Of a stretch of 64,000 nucleotides of DNA, positions 1 through 10,059 are shown in pieces. The position numbers and the translations under genes were made by a program. Source of the DNA: Prorocentrum cordatum (lineage: Eukaryota; Sar; Dinophyceae; Prorocentrales; Prorocentraceae); the NCBI GenBank assembly GCA_963575745.1, contig CAUYUJ010008114.1, positions 124,741-188,740 on the forward strand, in the 5' to 3' direction. The notes below the pieces were generated by a model that did not search any database, had not been told where the DNA came from, and saw only the letters and a program-made list of their open reading frames with translations. Positions within the stretch are counted from its first letter, which is position 1. Each line of letters starts with the position of its first letter.

Positions 1-201
1 AGGGCCCCCCTTTGGGACGAGGACCAGATCGTGGTGGACATCCTTCACCAGGGCCCTCTGCCGTGGAGCGTCTCGCGGTTCAACCATGGCGACCTGGCGC
101 CCAGGCTGGGGCCGAGGTGGCCGGCCTCCCAGACCAACTTGGGCATTCAGGCGAAGCCCGGCGGCAGCTCCCCGGTGCACGTGCGCGACCACCCCGTGCA
201 G
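1..201 (+). CDS. Partial coding exon, probably of the WSC-domain gene
   Basis: Frame 1 is open from the window edge for 67 codons and has ordinary mixed composition, for example DEDQIVVDILHQ, SVSRFNHGDLAPRLGPRWP and PVHVRDHPVQ. That is unlike the simple-repeat frames that follow. It ends at a CAG directly followed by GTTCGG, a plausible 5' splice site, and the next bases run into a TTA microsatellite, so this looks like an exon end. The residues resemble the beta-rich segments of the exon at 1458, so I infer the same gene; the linking exons are not resolved. The 5' end lies outside the window. The alternative is a separate upstream gene. Confidence 0.45.
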
Positions 202-236
202 GTTCGGGAATTGCCCAACCCAGACATGATCGCGGA

Positions 237-405
237 GCATTATTATTACTATTGTTATTAATAATAATATTATTATTATTCTTGTTATTATTATTGTTAT
301 TATTATTATTTTTATTTTTAGTTTTATTATTATTATCATTATTATTAGTATCCTTCTTATTGTTACTATTTATTATTACTACTATTATTATATTATATTC
401 GTATT
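237..405. repeat. TTA/TAT microsatellite
   Basis: Imperfect TTATTA tract, strongly AT-rich against its GC-rich surroundings. It sits directly after the putative exon end at 201 and is probably intronic. Confidence 0.85.
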
Positions 406-407
406 TT

Positions 408-464
<57 letters not shown>

Positions 465-498
465 CAGTAGTAGTAGTAGTAGTAGCAGCAGTAGTAGC

Positions 499-536
<38 letters not shown>

Positions 537-572
537 CAGCAGCAGCAGTAGTAGTAGTAGTAGTAGTAGTAC
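406..572. repeat. (AGT)n microsatellite
   Basis: Near-perfect AGT repeat, about 55 units with scattered AGC variants, followed by a short (TA)n stretch at 585-620. The long Leu run that can be read on the minus strand is a translation of this tract, not a gene. Confidence 0.95.
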
Positions 573-1047
573 TCCTTTTTTTATTTTATATGTATATATA
601 TATATATGTATATATAAATGTATATACAAGGACGGGAGATGTTTAGGCACTTTCGGCCCCGGGGGGCCCTCGCCAGACCTCGGGGCCGTCGGACGTCGCA
701 TGTCTGGGAAGGTGTTTTTGGCCCGAGGTGTCCCCAGCGTTTCGCGCCAGGTCGACATGTTTTTAATCCTCTGGCGCGTAGCTGCCGCTACCCAGCCTCG
801 CCCCCCCCCCCCCCTCCAGGTGGCGGTAACGATCGTGCGTAAGGGAGTGGCCAGGACCCCCTCACATGCTGGCGTTTGCTCGCATACTCTTGGCGATCGC
901 AGCGCGCCCCCGCCCCGACGTGCCCCACCCCGCCCAAGCGTTACCGCTACCCCGGGCCCCAGCCCCCGCCCCCCCCCTGGGGGAACAACAGTTACACAGC
1001 CATTGAGAATAATCCAGCATCAATTTCGTGTACGCGAGGGTCCCCAG

Positions 1048-1258
1048 GGTGCTCTGGAAGCCACCGGGGCCTCCCCGGAAATCCTGGGGACATTGTGGGC
1101 CAGGGTCACTGTCAGTAATACCGGACAGGCGTGGAGGCCCCACCGCAGGGTCGGTGTCGTCCTCGCAACGGTGGCGAAGAATGGCCAAGACGACGGCGCT
1201 GGCGCCACGTTTTACGGCACCGTTGCCGCCGCCACCAACAGCGGGGGCCTAGGAGTTC
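1048..1258 (+). CDS. Possible internal exon of the WSC-domain gene (weak)
   Basis: Frame 1 reads a plausible beta-strand-like sequence with motifs ARVTVSNTGQAW, GVVLATVAKNGQDD and ATFYGTVAAAT. Segments 620-1047 and 1259-1457 show no supported coding. Exon borders cannot be fixed: several GT, GC and AG dinucleotides would serve, and dinoflagellates use non-canonical donors. It lies between the exon at 1-201 and the exon at 1458, which favours one gene. It could equally be non-coding intron sequence. Confidence 0.28.
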
Positions 1259-1457
1259 GCCATGAAGAGAAGAGAAGGGTCATGAGGGAAATGGATTCTG
1301 CGGCATCTTCCCCGTTTGCGGCCACTCGGAGCCCCCTCTCTTGGGGCCCTGGGGCTACTCCAGGAGACGATCTCCCGGATGAGAAGCCGATCGGGGGGGA
1401 AAGCCCCAGGGTCTCCAGGCCCCAGTTTTTCTTGAGGCCCCTTTTTCTCATGGCGAG

Positions 1458-3031
1458 GATTCTCCATGGTGGACGGCACCTTCGGGGAAGGGGACTGCGA
1501 CATCGCGGTGGGCAAGGCGGGAAACGAGGAAGAGGGCGATGTTGACGTGGCGGTCGCGTGGATTCCTTACGCCGCCGGCTTTTTGTCCGGATACGTGGCT
1601 GCGCCAGAGACCCCACAGCACGCTGTGTCGACAGTAGCTGGGACATGGGAGGACAGCGACTCGCACTCCTCGGACTTCGAGAGTGGGTGGAGCGTCACTT
1701 GGGTCTTCGGGCACGAGATGTACGGCGATCACGCAGTCGTGAGCGGCAGGGGAGGACTGGGGAGGTACGAAGACGGCATGCTGTTCGCCATCGCCACCGA
1801 CTCCGGGCGGAGCAACAATAAGCTCAACACCGTCGGGGTGCGCCCCATGGATGACCCTCCGGGTTGGCGAGTGAAGGTGCACGAGGACAACGACCCCTCG
1901 AGCGGGCACTCTGCGCTTCCCGAGGAGTCGATGTTTGCATTCGTCGTCGTGCCGTTTGTTGGGACGATTCGCCTCCACGCTGCGTGGGTGAATGGCATGA
2001 CGGGGGTGCCGTACCGCAGCACAGGGAATATGAAGGTCATGAGGACTGGAGTCGGCACTTTCCTGTTACAGGTCGGGCGCAAGGGCGAGAAGGACGGCGT
2101 GCTTCTGTTGCAGACCGCGGGGGGCAATGCCTCCAGCATCTCCTGCGCCTTCTTGTCTTACGAGTGGAACGAGCTGCGTCGCGCCTTCGAGGTGCAGGCC
2201 CGGCACGTGAGCACCGGCGGCCCCGGTGAAGAGAGGTTTTTGTTGGTGGATGTCGATTTCTACGCGCTGTGGATGGACCACAAGAGCCCCCCCGTGTCTG
2301 TCGCGGCCAAGCTGGACCAGCCTCCCTCGTGGGCCGGATGCTTCCTCCACAAGTTGGACCAGATGTTCGACCTGGACGACTGTGTGGACAGCCCCTTGGG
2401 CTGGAGAGACAAGCTCGAAAAGCCCTGCACCGACTACGCAGAGCTCGAGTACTGCACAAGGTCTGGGGGCTACGGCTCTGGGTGGCTGCCGCAGATGGGA
2501 GACTTTTCGAATTGGTCAGGCCAAGGGCATGACGCCTCGACAGCATGCTGCGCATGCGGCGGGGGCTCTTCTATGAAGAGGGCGAAGTACATGGGTAAGG
2601 ATTTCAGCGTCACCACCTGCGTGGATGCGTGCGAAGGTTTTACTTATGCTGCCGTGCAGTCCGGCCAGTGCCGCTGTGGTGACTTCCTCCCGGACGAGGC
2701 CACGAGGCTGAAAGACTCCGAGTGCGGCACTGCCTGCCCATTCGAGGGAGCGGAGCCCTCGCTCCAGTGCGGCGCAGACGGCCGGAACGCGGTCTACAGG
2801 ACGAATTTCGTGATGCTGGAGTACCTCCTGTATCCGGTCGTGCTGTCGCACACGTCCGCCACCGAGCCTGGGAAGGCAGCGCAGCACGACCGTGACGTTG
2901 CACGGTTGCAGCGCTGCGTGACGGTGGCGGTGCACGTCCATGGGGTGGCGTGGCAGGCGCTGAGTTGCGTTGTGCAGTGCTGGTCTGAAGTGGGTGGGGG
3001 TTCGTCGGGAGCCTGCCCATGGGGCCCCTGA
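1458..3031 (+). CDS. Large exon: beta-rich repeats, ShK-like Cys motif and WSC domain
   Basis: Open from a likely 3' splice site (pyrimidine-rich 1427-1450, then GCGAG) to a TGA at 3029. Counting from the Met at 1466 it spans 521 residues; that Met is a reference point, not a proven start. Residues about 20-270 hold three related beta-rich stretches (AWIPYAAGFLSGYV at about 31, FAFVVVPFVGTIRLHAAW at about 157, FLLVDVDFYALWM at about 258). Residues 306-367 form a Cys motif: GW, C, YC, GGYGSGW, then ACCACGGG, the pattern often seen in secreted proteins of microbial eukaryotes. Residues about 369-448 fit a WSC domain (TCVDACEG, QCRCGDF, CGADGRNAVYR), a carbohydrate-binding module. An extracellular or cell-surface role is inferred. 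The last 73 residues match nothing I know and may be intron read-through. Confidence 0.72.
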
Positions 3032-3849
3032 AGCGTGTCGGAGAGTGTTTTGAGGGCCTGGGGGACTTGGCGTGCCGCCTCACCCGATCGTGGTGAAAGC
3101 CATGTGTGATCGGAGGGCAGAGTAATGACATCGGCCAGCGTTGACTCAAAGTCTATTCAAGGCAAGGCTCTTGCACTCTATTCGACCCCCTCCACTTTAT
3201 TCGGCGGAATCGATTTTACTCCAGTCAATTCGGCTCAAGTCTACTCTACCCTCTACTCCTCTATATTTCACTTCACGCGACTTTATCTAGCGCACTTCAC
3301 TCTGCTCCTCTCTAATCTTCTTAGCCTATCTCTTTCGTCCCCACTCGGCTCCACTCTATTTTAACCACAATCAGATTGCGCTACCGCGCTTGTCCGCCCC
3401 CACCCTTGGGGAAGCTGCGCAGCCAGGCCGCAGGCGGCGTAATCGAAGAATCGAATCGTCAAGCAGAGGCATCCTGGGGCGTCTTGGGGCCCTGTCGTGC
3501 CGTCCTGGAGCCGTTGCGGCCATCCTGGAGGCTATCCTGGACTGCGGTGGAGGCCGCCGTGGTTGTCTTGCAGGCTACCTGGGGACGGCATGGCTTGCTT
3601 GCAGGCCCTTCTGGAGCCGTCGTGGGGGCAGCCAAGGGGGAGAGGGGGGGAGGGCTCGCGCCCCAGGGGGTGGGAGGGGGCCCGGGACGCGGCTATACCC
3701 CCGCTGTGTGTTGTTGTGAGTTTGTTGTTTGTGGGCTGGAGAGCCTTGCTTTGACAGCGGAACGCGCAGTGATTGGGTTTCACTAACATGCGCATCCTGG
3801 GCTCGATGCGACGGGGGGCCTGAATCATTTCTCGCGAAGCAAGTGCCCG
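3032..3849. other. Gene-free stretch with degenerate short repeats
   Basis: 3150-3365 is a pyrimidine-rich run of degenerate ACTCTATT-like words. 3440-3620 holds degenerate CATCCTGGAG / CCTGGAGCCG words, related in style to the GGGGCCTCTTGG repeats at 7.14-7.72 and 45.48-45.66 kb. I see no supported coding. Confidence 0.5.
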
Positions 3850-4355
3850 ACACACACACACACACGCACACGCACACGCACACGCACACGCACACGCACA
3901 CGCACACGCACACGCACACGCACACGCACACGCACACGCACACGCACACACGCACACGCACGCACACACTACGCACACACGCACACGCGCACACGCGCAC
4001 ACGCGCACACGCGCACACGCGCACACGCGCACACGCGCACACGCGCACACGCGCACACGCGCACACGCGCACACGCGCACACGCGCACACGCGCACACGC
4101 GCACACGCGCACACACGCACACACGCACACACGCACACACGCACACACGCACACACGCACACACGCACACACGCACACACGCACACACGCACACACGCAC
4201 ACACGCACACACGCACACACGCACACACGCACACACGCACACACGCACACACGCACACACGCACACACGCACGCACGCACGCACGCACGCACGCACACGC
4301 ACACGCACACGCACACGCACACACACATACACATACACATACACATACACATACC
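3850..4355. repeat. CA/CG compound microsatellite
   Basis: About 500 bp of alternating purine-pyrimidine sequence in sub-blocks: a CACACG-type block (to about 3970), an ACACGCGC block (about 3975-4108), an ACACACGC block (about 4109-4268), a CGCA block, then ACACGC and ACATAC blocks. Open frames on both strands (Cys-Val or His-Thr runs) are artefacts of it. The alternating sequence could form Z-DNA. Confidence 0.97.
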
Positions 4356-5085
4356 AATCGCTGCAAGCGCGATAGCGGATGTTTGTGAGAACGAAGTGTT
4401 CCGCGCTTCATGCATGGCCATTCCACATTTGGATTTGGTCCGGGGTATGCCCCCCTTGCAAATGATACAATGCGGGCCACAGGAAGAATTGTTTCCCTTG
4501 CGAATGGCACGCTTCGATGCAGATGCCAGATCTTGTCCTTGCACTTACCCTTTCGAATGGTACCGTGCGGTCCACTCCCGTCGATCTTTCAAACGCAATG
4601 TAGGAGCTCATACAGGGCACCAGAGTTACCAACGCAGTTGCCAAGATGCGCGCATGAGTTTATCAGACTTGCAGGTTATTCTATGCACCAGGGAGCGATT
4701 TGGTGTCCTGAACGGGTCCAAACCTCACAGCCTCGTTGTATGAAGGAGGGGGTCTCAAGGCTTCGGGGGAGCAATGCTTTCTGATTCGGGGCGGGCGGGC
4801 TTGATGCAGCATTTCGGCAGCAGCTACACTTGGTACCACTCTTTTTGTTTTTCTCTACCGCAGTCTGGCAAATGTAAGCCACCGTGGAATCCAAACAGTA
4901 AGTTATTGCACTGTGGAGGTGGAGGCGATGCGCAAAAGCTATCAATCATGTGATGCAAGCTATGCTGTGCAAACTATATGGTGTGAGCCATGTGGTTGAG
5001 GCTGTGTGACGCGACCTGTTTGGCATGAGCTGCGTTGTGTGAGCTAGGCGGTGTGAGCTGTGCGTGTGAGTTCTAGGGGAACGAA
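4356..5085. other. Gene-free stretch with degenerate repeats
   Basis: 4450-4575 contains three degenerate copies of a CCCTTGCGAATGGYAC-like word. 4940-5075 contains about nine degenerate copies of a TGTGTGAGCTATG-like word. I see no supported coding. Confidence 0.5.
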
Positions 5086-5101
5086 GAATGACATAAACGT
5101 G

Positions 5102-5234
5102 ACAACTCGGAGGTCCGCGCGGATTTCTCGGATCGGCGCTGGACCCACCTCGGAGCGCGACAGGGGCGGCGCCGGAGGCGCCGCCAGGGCGGTCCAGCGC
5201 CGATCCGAGCTATCCGCGCGGACCTCCGAGTCGT
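5102..5234. repeat. Foldback hairpin element, copy 1
   Basis: Long inverted repeat. The left arm starts ACAACTCGGAGGTCCGCGCG and is matched by its complement ending at 5234. The arms include CGGATCGGCGCTGGACC-type sequence and its complement, and the loop is GCGGCGCCGGAGGCGCCGC. Copies at 9146, 12994 and 45240 share the GGCGCTCCGCGCGGAT-like arm ends, a GGATCTGCGC-like mid-arm and a GGCGCC-rich loop. Most have an ACATAAAC-like word just outside the left arm. It is MITE-like or introner-like, with no coding capacity. Confidence 0.85.
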
Positions 5235-5879
5235 GCTGCGCATGCCACTCTCCGCTCCCCTGCGCTGTGCTCTGCGCAGGCTGTGCTGCCTGTCCAGAGC
5301 ACGGGGCGCCCAGCGACACGGCGAGGCGGCGAAGTCGGGACCCCTGGGTGCATGCACTGGTTGGGAAATTGAAAGGTCTTCTTTGGTGCGGAACATTCGT
5401 CCTGTCGTTCAGCATATTTCTTCACGCTTCGCGTGTCCCCACCAGTTTAGTTGCGTTGTGACCTTTGGCCTTGCTCGTTGCTCGACCTTTTCCGACGCCG
5501 CGCCTGTCGCGACCGAAAAAAGCGTCCCCACCAGTTGTTCCGCGCTCGCCTGCTGTTGTGCGGTTTCCCCGTGCATTTAGGCCTATCAGGCGTTTGACTC
5601 TTGACGCTGCGCCACTGCCCGCTTGCGGTTGCGAACCAGCCCATGCATAATTGCTGCCCGTGAGACGCACGTGGCCCATGAGAGCTGATGGCAAATGTTA
5701 GGAAGAGGCACATGTAGCGAATCATGACGGGCAATAGTGGTAATTTGAGAGATCTCTGGGAGCAAAGGGGTGGTCTGGAGGGCCTCTTCGGGCCATCTCT
5801 GGGACCCGTGCAGAAGTGAGGGGATAAGAAGGAGGACGGGGAAGAGGAGGAGGACGACGATACGCGAGTAGGAGTTGGG
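5235..5879. other. No gene recognised
   Basis: Several overlapping open frames exist on both strands, but none has recognisable motifs or convincing composition. The stretch connects hairpin copy 1 with the purine-rich tract. Confidence 0.4.
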
Positions 5880-7140
5880 AGCAGCATGAGGATGATGATG
5901 GTGGCGAGGCGAAGGATGAGGATAATGATGAGAAGGAGGAGGAGGAGGAAGAGGATGAGGAGGAGGAAGAGGAGGAGGATTATGATGAGGAGGAGGAGGA
6001 GGAGGAGGAGGAGGAGCGGCAGCATGGATTCGGACGAGCCGACGGGAGAGGAATGTTTCCGAGGAGGAGGAGGAGGAGGATGAGGAGGAGGAGCAGGAGG
6101 AGGAGGAGGAAGAGGAGTCTGGAAGTGAGGGGGCGAAGATTGAAGCTTGAGGGAACGAATCCCCAGATTGGGAAATTCAGCAGGTTCTTTGATCGGTGAC
6201 GGGAGAGGGACATTGACAAACTGTCTTGTCCCGTTCGGAGGCCGCTGGAGAGGGATGGTGGACAACCATGGACGGCATTGGCGACGAAGCGACGACGAGG
6301 ACGAAGGAGAGAAAGACGATGGTGATGGGAACGATGATAACGACGACGTCGACGACGAGTGGGATGATGTCACCTGCCAGCTTGGCGTTGCCTTGGCACC
6401 CATTTTGAGACGATGCCCATAAGAGCTGTCGGGAGCAGATGACACCATGCACTTCTCGCAAAGCTAAGCGAACAACCAGGGTGAACCGAGGATCTCCTGG
6501 GAAGGAGAGGAGGGGGGCCTTGGAGAGGATGGGGGGAGGAGGAGGAGGAGGAGGAGGAGGAGGAGGAGGAGGAGGAGGAGGAGGAGGAGGAGGAGAGGAG
6601 CATGGATTCGGACGACCCGAAGGGAGAGGAATGCTTCCGAGGCGGAGGAGGAGGAGGAGCAGGAGCAGGAGGAGGAGGAGGAGGAGGTGGAGGAGGAGGT
6701 GGAGGAGAATGAGTTACAGGACGACGACGAGAACGAAGGTGCGGAGTAGAAGAAGGATGCGGAGGATGAGGAGGAGGCGGAGGAGGAGGAGGACGAGGAG
6801 GAGGAGGAGGGGGAGGGTATGGCCGACGAGGAGAGAACGAGGAGGAGGTGGAGGAGGAGCAACATAATGATAGGAAGCTACGGGCAAGGACGAGGAGGAC
6901 GACGAGGGCAAATGACGAGGGGGAGGGATCAAGACGAGCACGAGGAGGAGGAGAGGAGGACGAGGACGAAACGGATGACGAGGATGAGGACGAAGGCGAG
7001 GAAGAGGAGGAGGAGGACGCGGATGAGGACGACGTCGAAAAGGATGACGAGGAGGAGGAGGAGGAGGAGCAGGAGGAGAAAGAGGAGGAGAGGATGAGGA
7101 CGAGGACGAGGAGGACGCGGACGGGGAGGATGAGGACGAG
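5880..7140. repeat. GAG/GAC purine-rich tract with a duplicated module
   Basis: Degenerate GAG, GGA and GAC triplets with purines on the plus strand. A non-repetitive module of about 40 bp beginning AGCATGGATTCGGACGA occurs twice, near 6020 and near 6598, each embedded in GAG repeat. The poly-Glu/Asp and poly-Ser/Leu frames through it are repeat translations. A non-repetitive island at 6130-6480 shows no coding features I recognise. Confidence 0.85.
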
Positions 7141-7850
7141 GACGTTTGGGGGTCCTTTTGAGGCCTTTGCGGTCTTCGAGGGGCTATCTCGAAGCGCTCT
7201 TGGGTTTCTTTTGGGGGGTATCGGGGTGTCCTCGGGACTCATTTAGGGTGCCTTGGGGCCTCTTGGAGCCCTCTTGGAGCCCTGTTTTGGGCCTCTTCGG
7301 AGCCGTCGAGGGCATCTTGGGGACATCTCATCTTGGAGGCCATCCATCACAACGGGGGGGGTCCCTTACCTAGGCTCCCCAACGCGAACCCTCATCACCG
7401 TTTCTTGCGGTCCTCTTTGGGCGCTATTGGGCGACCTTGTGGCCGCCTGGGGGTGTTTCGTGGGCCCATCTTGAGGCATCGAAAGCGCATCGGCAGCGAA
7501 CATGCGATACATGGAACATCATAGATGTTCCAAACCAGGTGGTGTATGTTTTAATTGATGTTGGCACCTTCGTGGCGTCCTGAGGGGGCTCCGAGAGCAC
7601 TTGGAGCAGTCTTGTGGCCCTCTCGGCGCCTCTTGGATGCATGTCGGAAGCTACCTGTGGCTGCCTTGAGACGCCTCGGAGGCCATCTTGGAGCATCGGA
7701 GACCCTCTTGGAGCCGCATTGGGCGAGAAAGGACCTTCAGCCACCTCGCGAATCCCCCCACCACACCTTAGGGAGTGGAGGGGGAGGGTACCCCTACCTG
7801 GAGGGAAGAGGGTTTTGGAAGAGGAGAGGAACAACTCGTTAGACCACCTA
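7141..7850. repeat. Degenerate GGGGCCTCTTGGAGCC-type repeats
   Basis: Irregular 12-25 bp units built on CTTGG, GGGGCC and CTTGGAGCC words occur at 7141-7330 and 7555-7720. Similar arrays lie at 3440-3620 and 45480-45660. No coding is supported. Confidence 0.6.
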
Positions 7851-8110
7851 CTACGCCCAGTGGGAGACTCTTGTCGGCCGCCAACTCGGAGACAATACAG
7901 CGGGCGTTCTAGAAGGGTCTCGCCCTCGGCGCCGTCTCGTCCTCGGCGGAAGCTGCCGGGGGTAAAACGGCGGCGGGCCCTTCGACAGTTGGCGGGAACG
8001 GCAGAAGAAAAGGTGAGGCGTCCACATGTTTGGTTTCAGAGTTGCAGTGGCGCTGCGAACATTCTCAGCGAAAGGCCGCAGAAGGGGCTTACGCACGATG
8101 GCCGTTGCAG

Positions 8111-8352
8111 GCGCGGTGGCGGGTTATGACGACGATGTCGACAGGGACGGCACCCAGGATGCCAAGAGGTGCGAAACCGTCGGGGAGGAGGGCGTCGGCG
8201 GGGGCGTCGAGTGCACGTTTCCCTTCGTCTACGGCGGGAGGATTCACAGGTCGTGCACCACCGCGGACAGCACCTACAGCTGGTGCGCCACCGCGGTTAA
8301 CGATGGAGAGTACGTGCCCGGCATGTTCGGGCGGTGCTCCGAGCAGTGCGAG
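8111..8352 (+). CDS. Exon encoding a fibronectin type II (FN2) module
   Basis: It follows a plausible 3' splice site (CCGTTGCAG, ending at 8110). Frame 1 starts with a D-rich linker, then an FN2/kringle-like module of about 42 residues: CTFPFVYGGR, a second Cys in RSCTT, SWCATAV, and the last Cys in MFGRC. The FN2 signature (CxFPF, then Cys, WCATT-like, Cys) keeps all four cysteines, and a further CSEQC follows. FN2 modules bind collagen-like or glycan ligands in secreted proteins; an extracellular role is inferred. The exon probably ends near 8349-8352, just before a TCC tract that would lie in the next intron. The upstream exon may end at 8010 (GAAAAG before GTGAGG) but its coding is unclear. 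Together with 9322-9440 it suggests a Cys-rich secreted protein. Confidence 0.68.
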
Positions 8353-8556
8353 GCCCTCCTCTGCACCATCCTCCTCCTGCTCCTCCTCCTCCTCCCAGTC
8401 CTCCTCCTCTTCCTCCTCCTCATCATCATCCTCCTCTTTCCTGTCCTCCTCCTCCTCCTCCTCCTCCCCCTCCCCCTCCTCCTCCCCCTCCCCCTCCTCT
8501 CCCCCTCCCCCTCCACCTCCTCCTCCTCCTCCTCCTCCTCCTCCTCCTCCTCCTAG
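8353..8556. repeat. TCC/CTC pyrimidine tract
   Basis: Dense CTCCTC and TCC repeats follow the FN2 exon, in an inferred intron. Mirror symmetry would allow triplex (H-DNA) structure. The Leu, Pro and Ser runs readable here are not protein. Confidence 0.9.
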
Positions 8557-9145
8557 TCCTTAACCACTCTGCACGACGAAATGGGTACGGAAAGAATGGG
8601 TGCAATGCCCAGGAGCAGTTCCCGTTCCCTCTGAGCAGGCCTCGCTGTCCGCTCCGCCGCGGCCCGTGTCCACTGCAGACAGAAGACCGCCTGCCTAACA
8701 GGGGCCGCTGTTGGTTTAGGACAGCGTTTGTTATCGTTGTTCGGGCGTCCGCAACCACGGCGGGCCACGGCCCCGCAGGCACGAGGCGTGCTTCCGCGGG
8801 CGCCCCGCGCGCAGGGCACCGGGAGCGGCCCACGCGGCTGCACCTCCACCGGGGGAGGGGGGGGGGGCATGGGGCAGGGAGATGCTGGCGGAGGGCCCCA
8901 GCGGCCTCCGAGCGCCCCGGGGTCCCCAGGCCCAGGCAGCCGACGCTGCGACAGCGTCGCAGCGCGGCGGGCCCGGGGCCTCGGCGCCTTCCCCGGGAGC
9001 AGTGCTGTCATCCCGAGCCGTTGTTCTGATGACGGCCCCGGGGCCCGAGACTGCCCGCCAGAGCCCGAGCCTGCAATTGAACAGGCCGCCTCGATAACTC
9101 GAGGCGCCAGGTGTAATCGAAGGGAAGAAAAACGGCATGAGCATA

Positions 9146-9288
9146 AACTTCTTGGCGCTCCGCGTGGATCTCTGGAATCCGCGCTGGGCCCCGCGGCGGC
9201 GCCTGCGGCGCCCCCTTGGCGCGCTCCGCGCGCCAGGGAGAGGGGTCCAGCGCAGATCCAAGAAATTCGCGCGGAGCGCCAAAAAGTT
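9146..9288. repeat. Foldback hairpin element, copy 2 (inferred intronic)
   Basis: The left arm AACTTCTTGGCGCTCCGCG is matched by its complement ending at 9288 (GCGGAGCGCCAAAAAGTT). The loop is rich in GGCGCC. It lies between the FN2 exon and the Cys-rich exon, ending about 33 bp before the inferred acceptor at 9321, so it appears to sit inside an intron. A GCATAAAC word borders the left arm. Confidence 0.9.
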
Positions 9289-9321
9289 GAATGATTATAT
9301 TTTTTTGTTCTACCGTCTGAG

Positions 9322-9440
9322 GTCCTGGAGCCCTGCGAGTGCCAGGAGTCGTGGCAGAGCGAGGAGGACCCCGGCTGCGCCGAGCTGCAGCTGGGCTGCC
9401 CCGCGGTGCCGTGCGACGCCATCGCCGATCCCGGTTCGTA
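9322..9440 (+). CDS. Cys-rich exon, probably same gene as the FN2 exon
   Basis: It begins after CTGAG. The frame reads VLEPCECQESW, then DPGCAELQLGCPAVPCD, then a possible EPWC. The C-x-C, W, GCA, GCP, CD spacing resembles short Cys-rich modules of secreted protist proteins, though I cannot name the family. The 3' border is uncertain: GATCCCG followed by GTTCGT near 9433 would serve as a donor. It is the next non-repetitive coding-like segment downstream of the FN2 exon. The stretch 8557-9145 between them has no exon I can support. Confidence 0.42.
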
Positions 9441-9506
9441 TGAGCCGTGGTGCAAGGCTCGGGGGCGCCCTGAGGAGTGGAGGGGGCGAGGATGTTTTTA
9501 TTACAG

Positions 9507-9650
9507 ACAACCCGCATAGTAAGGATGGGCAACCTTGCCAAGGGTACCCCTGCATCCCTGCCTCCTCGGTGCATCCTCGGCCACTTTTGTTGGCCGCGCC
9601 CCTCTCGAAACGCCTCGAGAGGGGCGTCCAAGGCCCTTGCATCCCCATCG
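9507..9650. repeat. Dispersed repeat, copy 1 (related copy at 45087-45215)
   Basis: It shares with 45087-45215 an ordered set of words: GGATGGGCAACCTTGCCAAG-like, CCTCGG, CGGCCACTTTTGTTGGCC-like, GCGCCCCTCTCGAAA, and GTCCAAGGCCC. Both copies are in plus orientation. Both lie near a foldback hairpin: this one after hairpin copy 2, the other before hairpin copy 4. Confidence 0.75.
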
Positions 9651-10059
9651 CGCATCCTCATGATCCGGGCCGACTGCAGTTCTTGCAAGAAGTGTCTCGC
9701 TGCTTTTACAGGTCTGATGTCTCGCCTTGGGATGCCTTCCAGCAGCAGCTGCGCTGCACCGAGAGCGTCCCCGGGGTGCCAGGCTCGAGCCCAGGGCGGC
9801 CGCCGGGGGCCCGAGGCAGAGTGAGGAGCCGAGGCCGCCAGGCGCAGGAGAGGGGGGGGGGTGAGGGCGCGGGGGGCGCCATGGCCAGGACAAGGACATA
9901 TGCTAGATCTCGCTCGTGTCCCTCCTCCTCCTCCTCCTCCTCCATTCCTTTTGCTCATATGAGTAACTTCTCCCTGTCGCTCCCCGAGGCCAGTTTTTAG
10001 GGCGGGCCAGGCGTTTCGCCTGAGACTCCCTCACCGCTTATGACCCTGAAGCTTAAACA

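Noticed and set aside
393-758. Long open frames with Leu, Ser or Val runs, also at 3532-4544, 5447-7242, 20046-21143 and 21639-26508
   Set aside because: They are translations of AGT, CA, GAG, GAT, GTC and TCC repeats, usually open on several frames of both strands; no non-repetitive coding segment is attached.
3217-3238. Relic of the dinoflagellate spliced leader (ends TTCGGCTCAAG)
   Set aside because: Only about 15 of 21 positions fit and it lies in degenerate pyrimidine-rich repeat; chance is likely.
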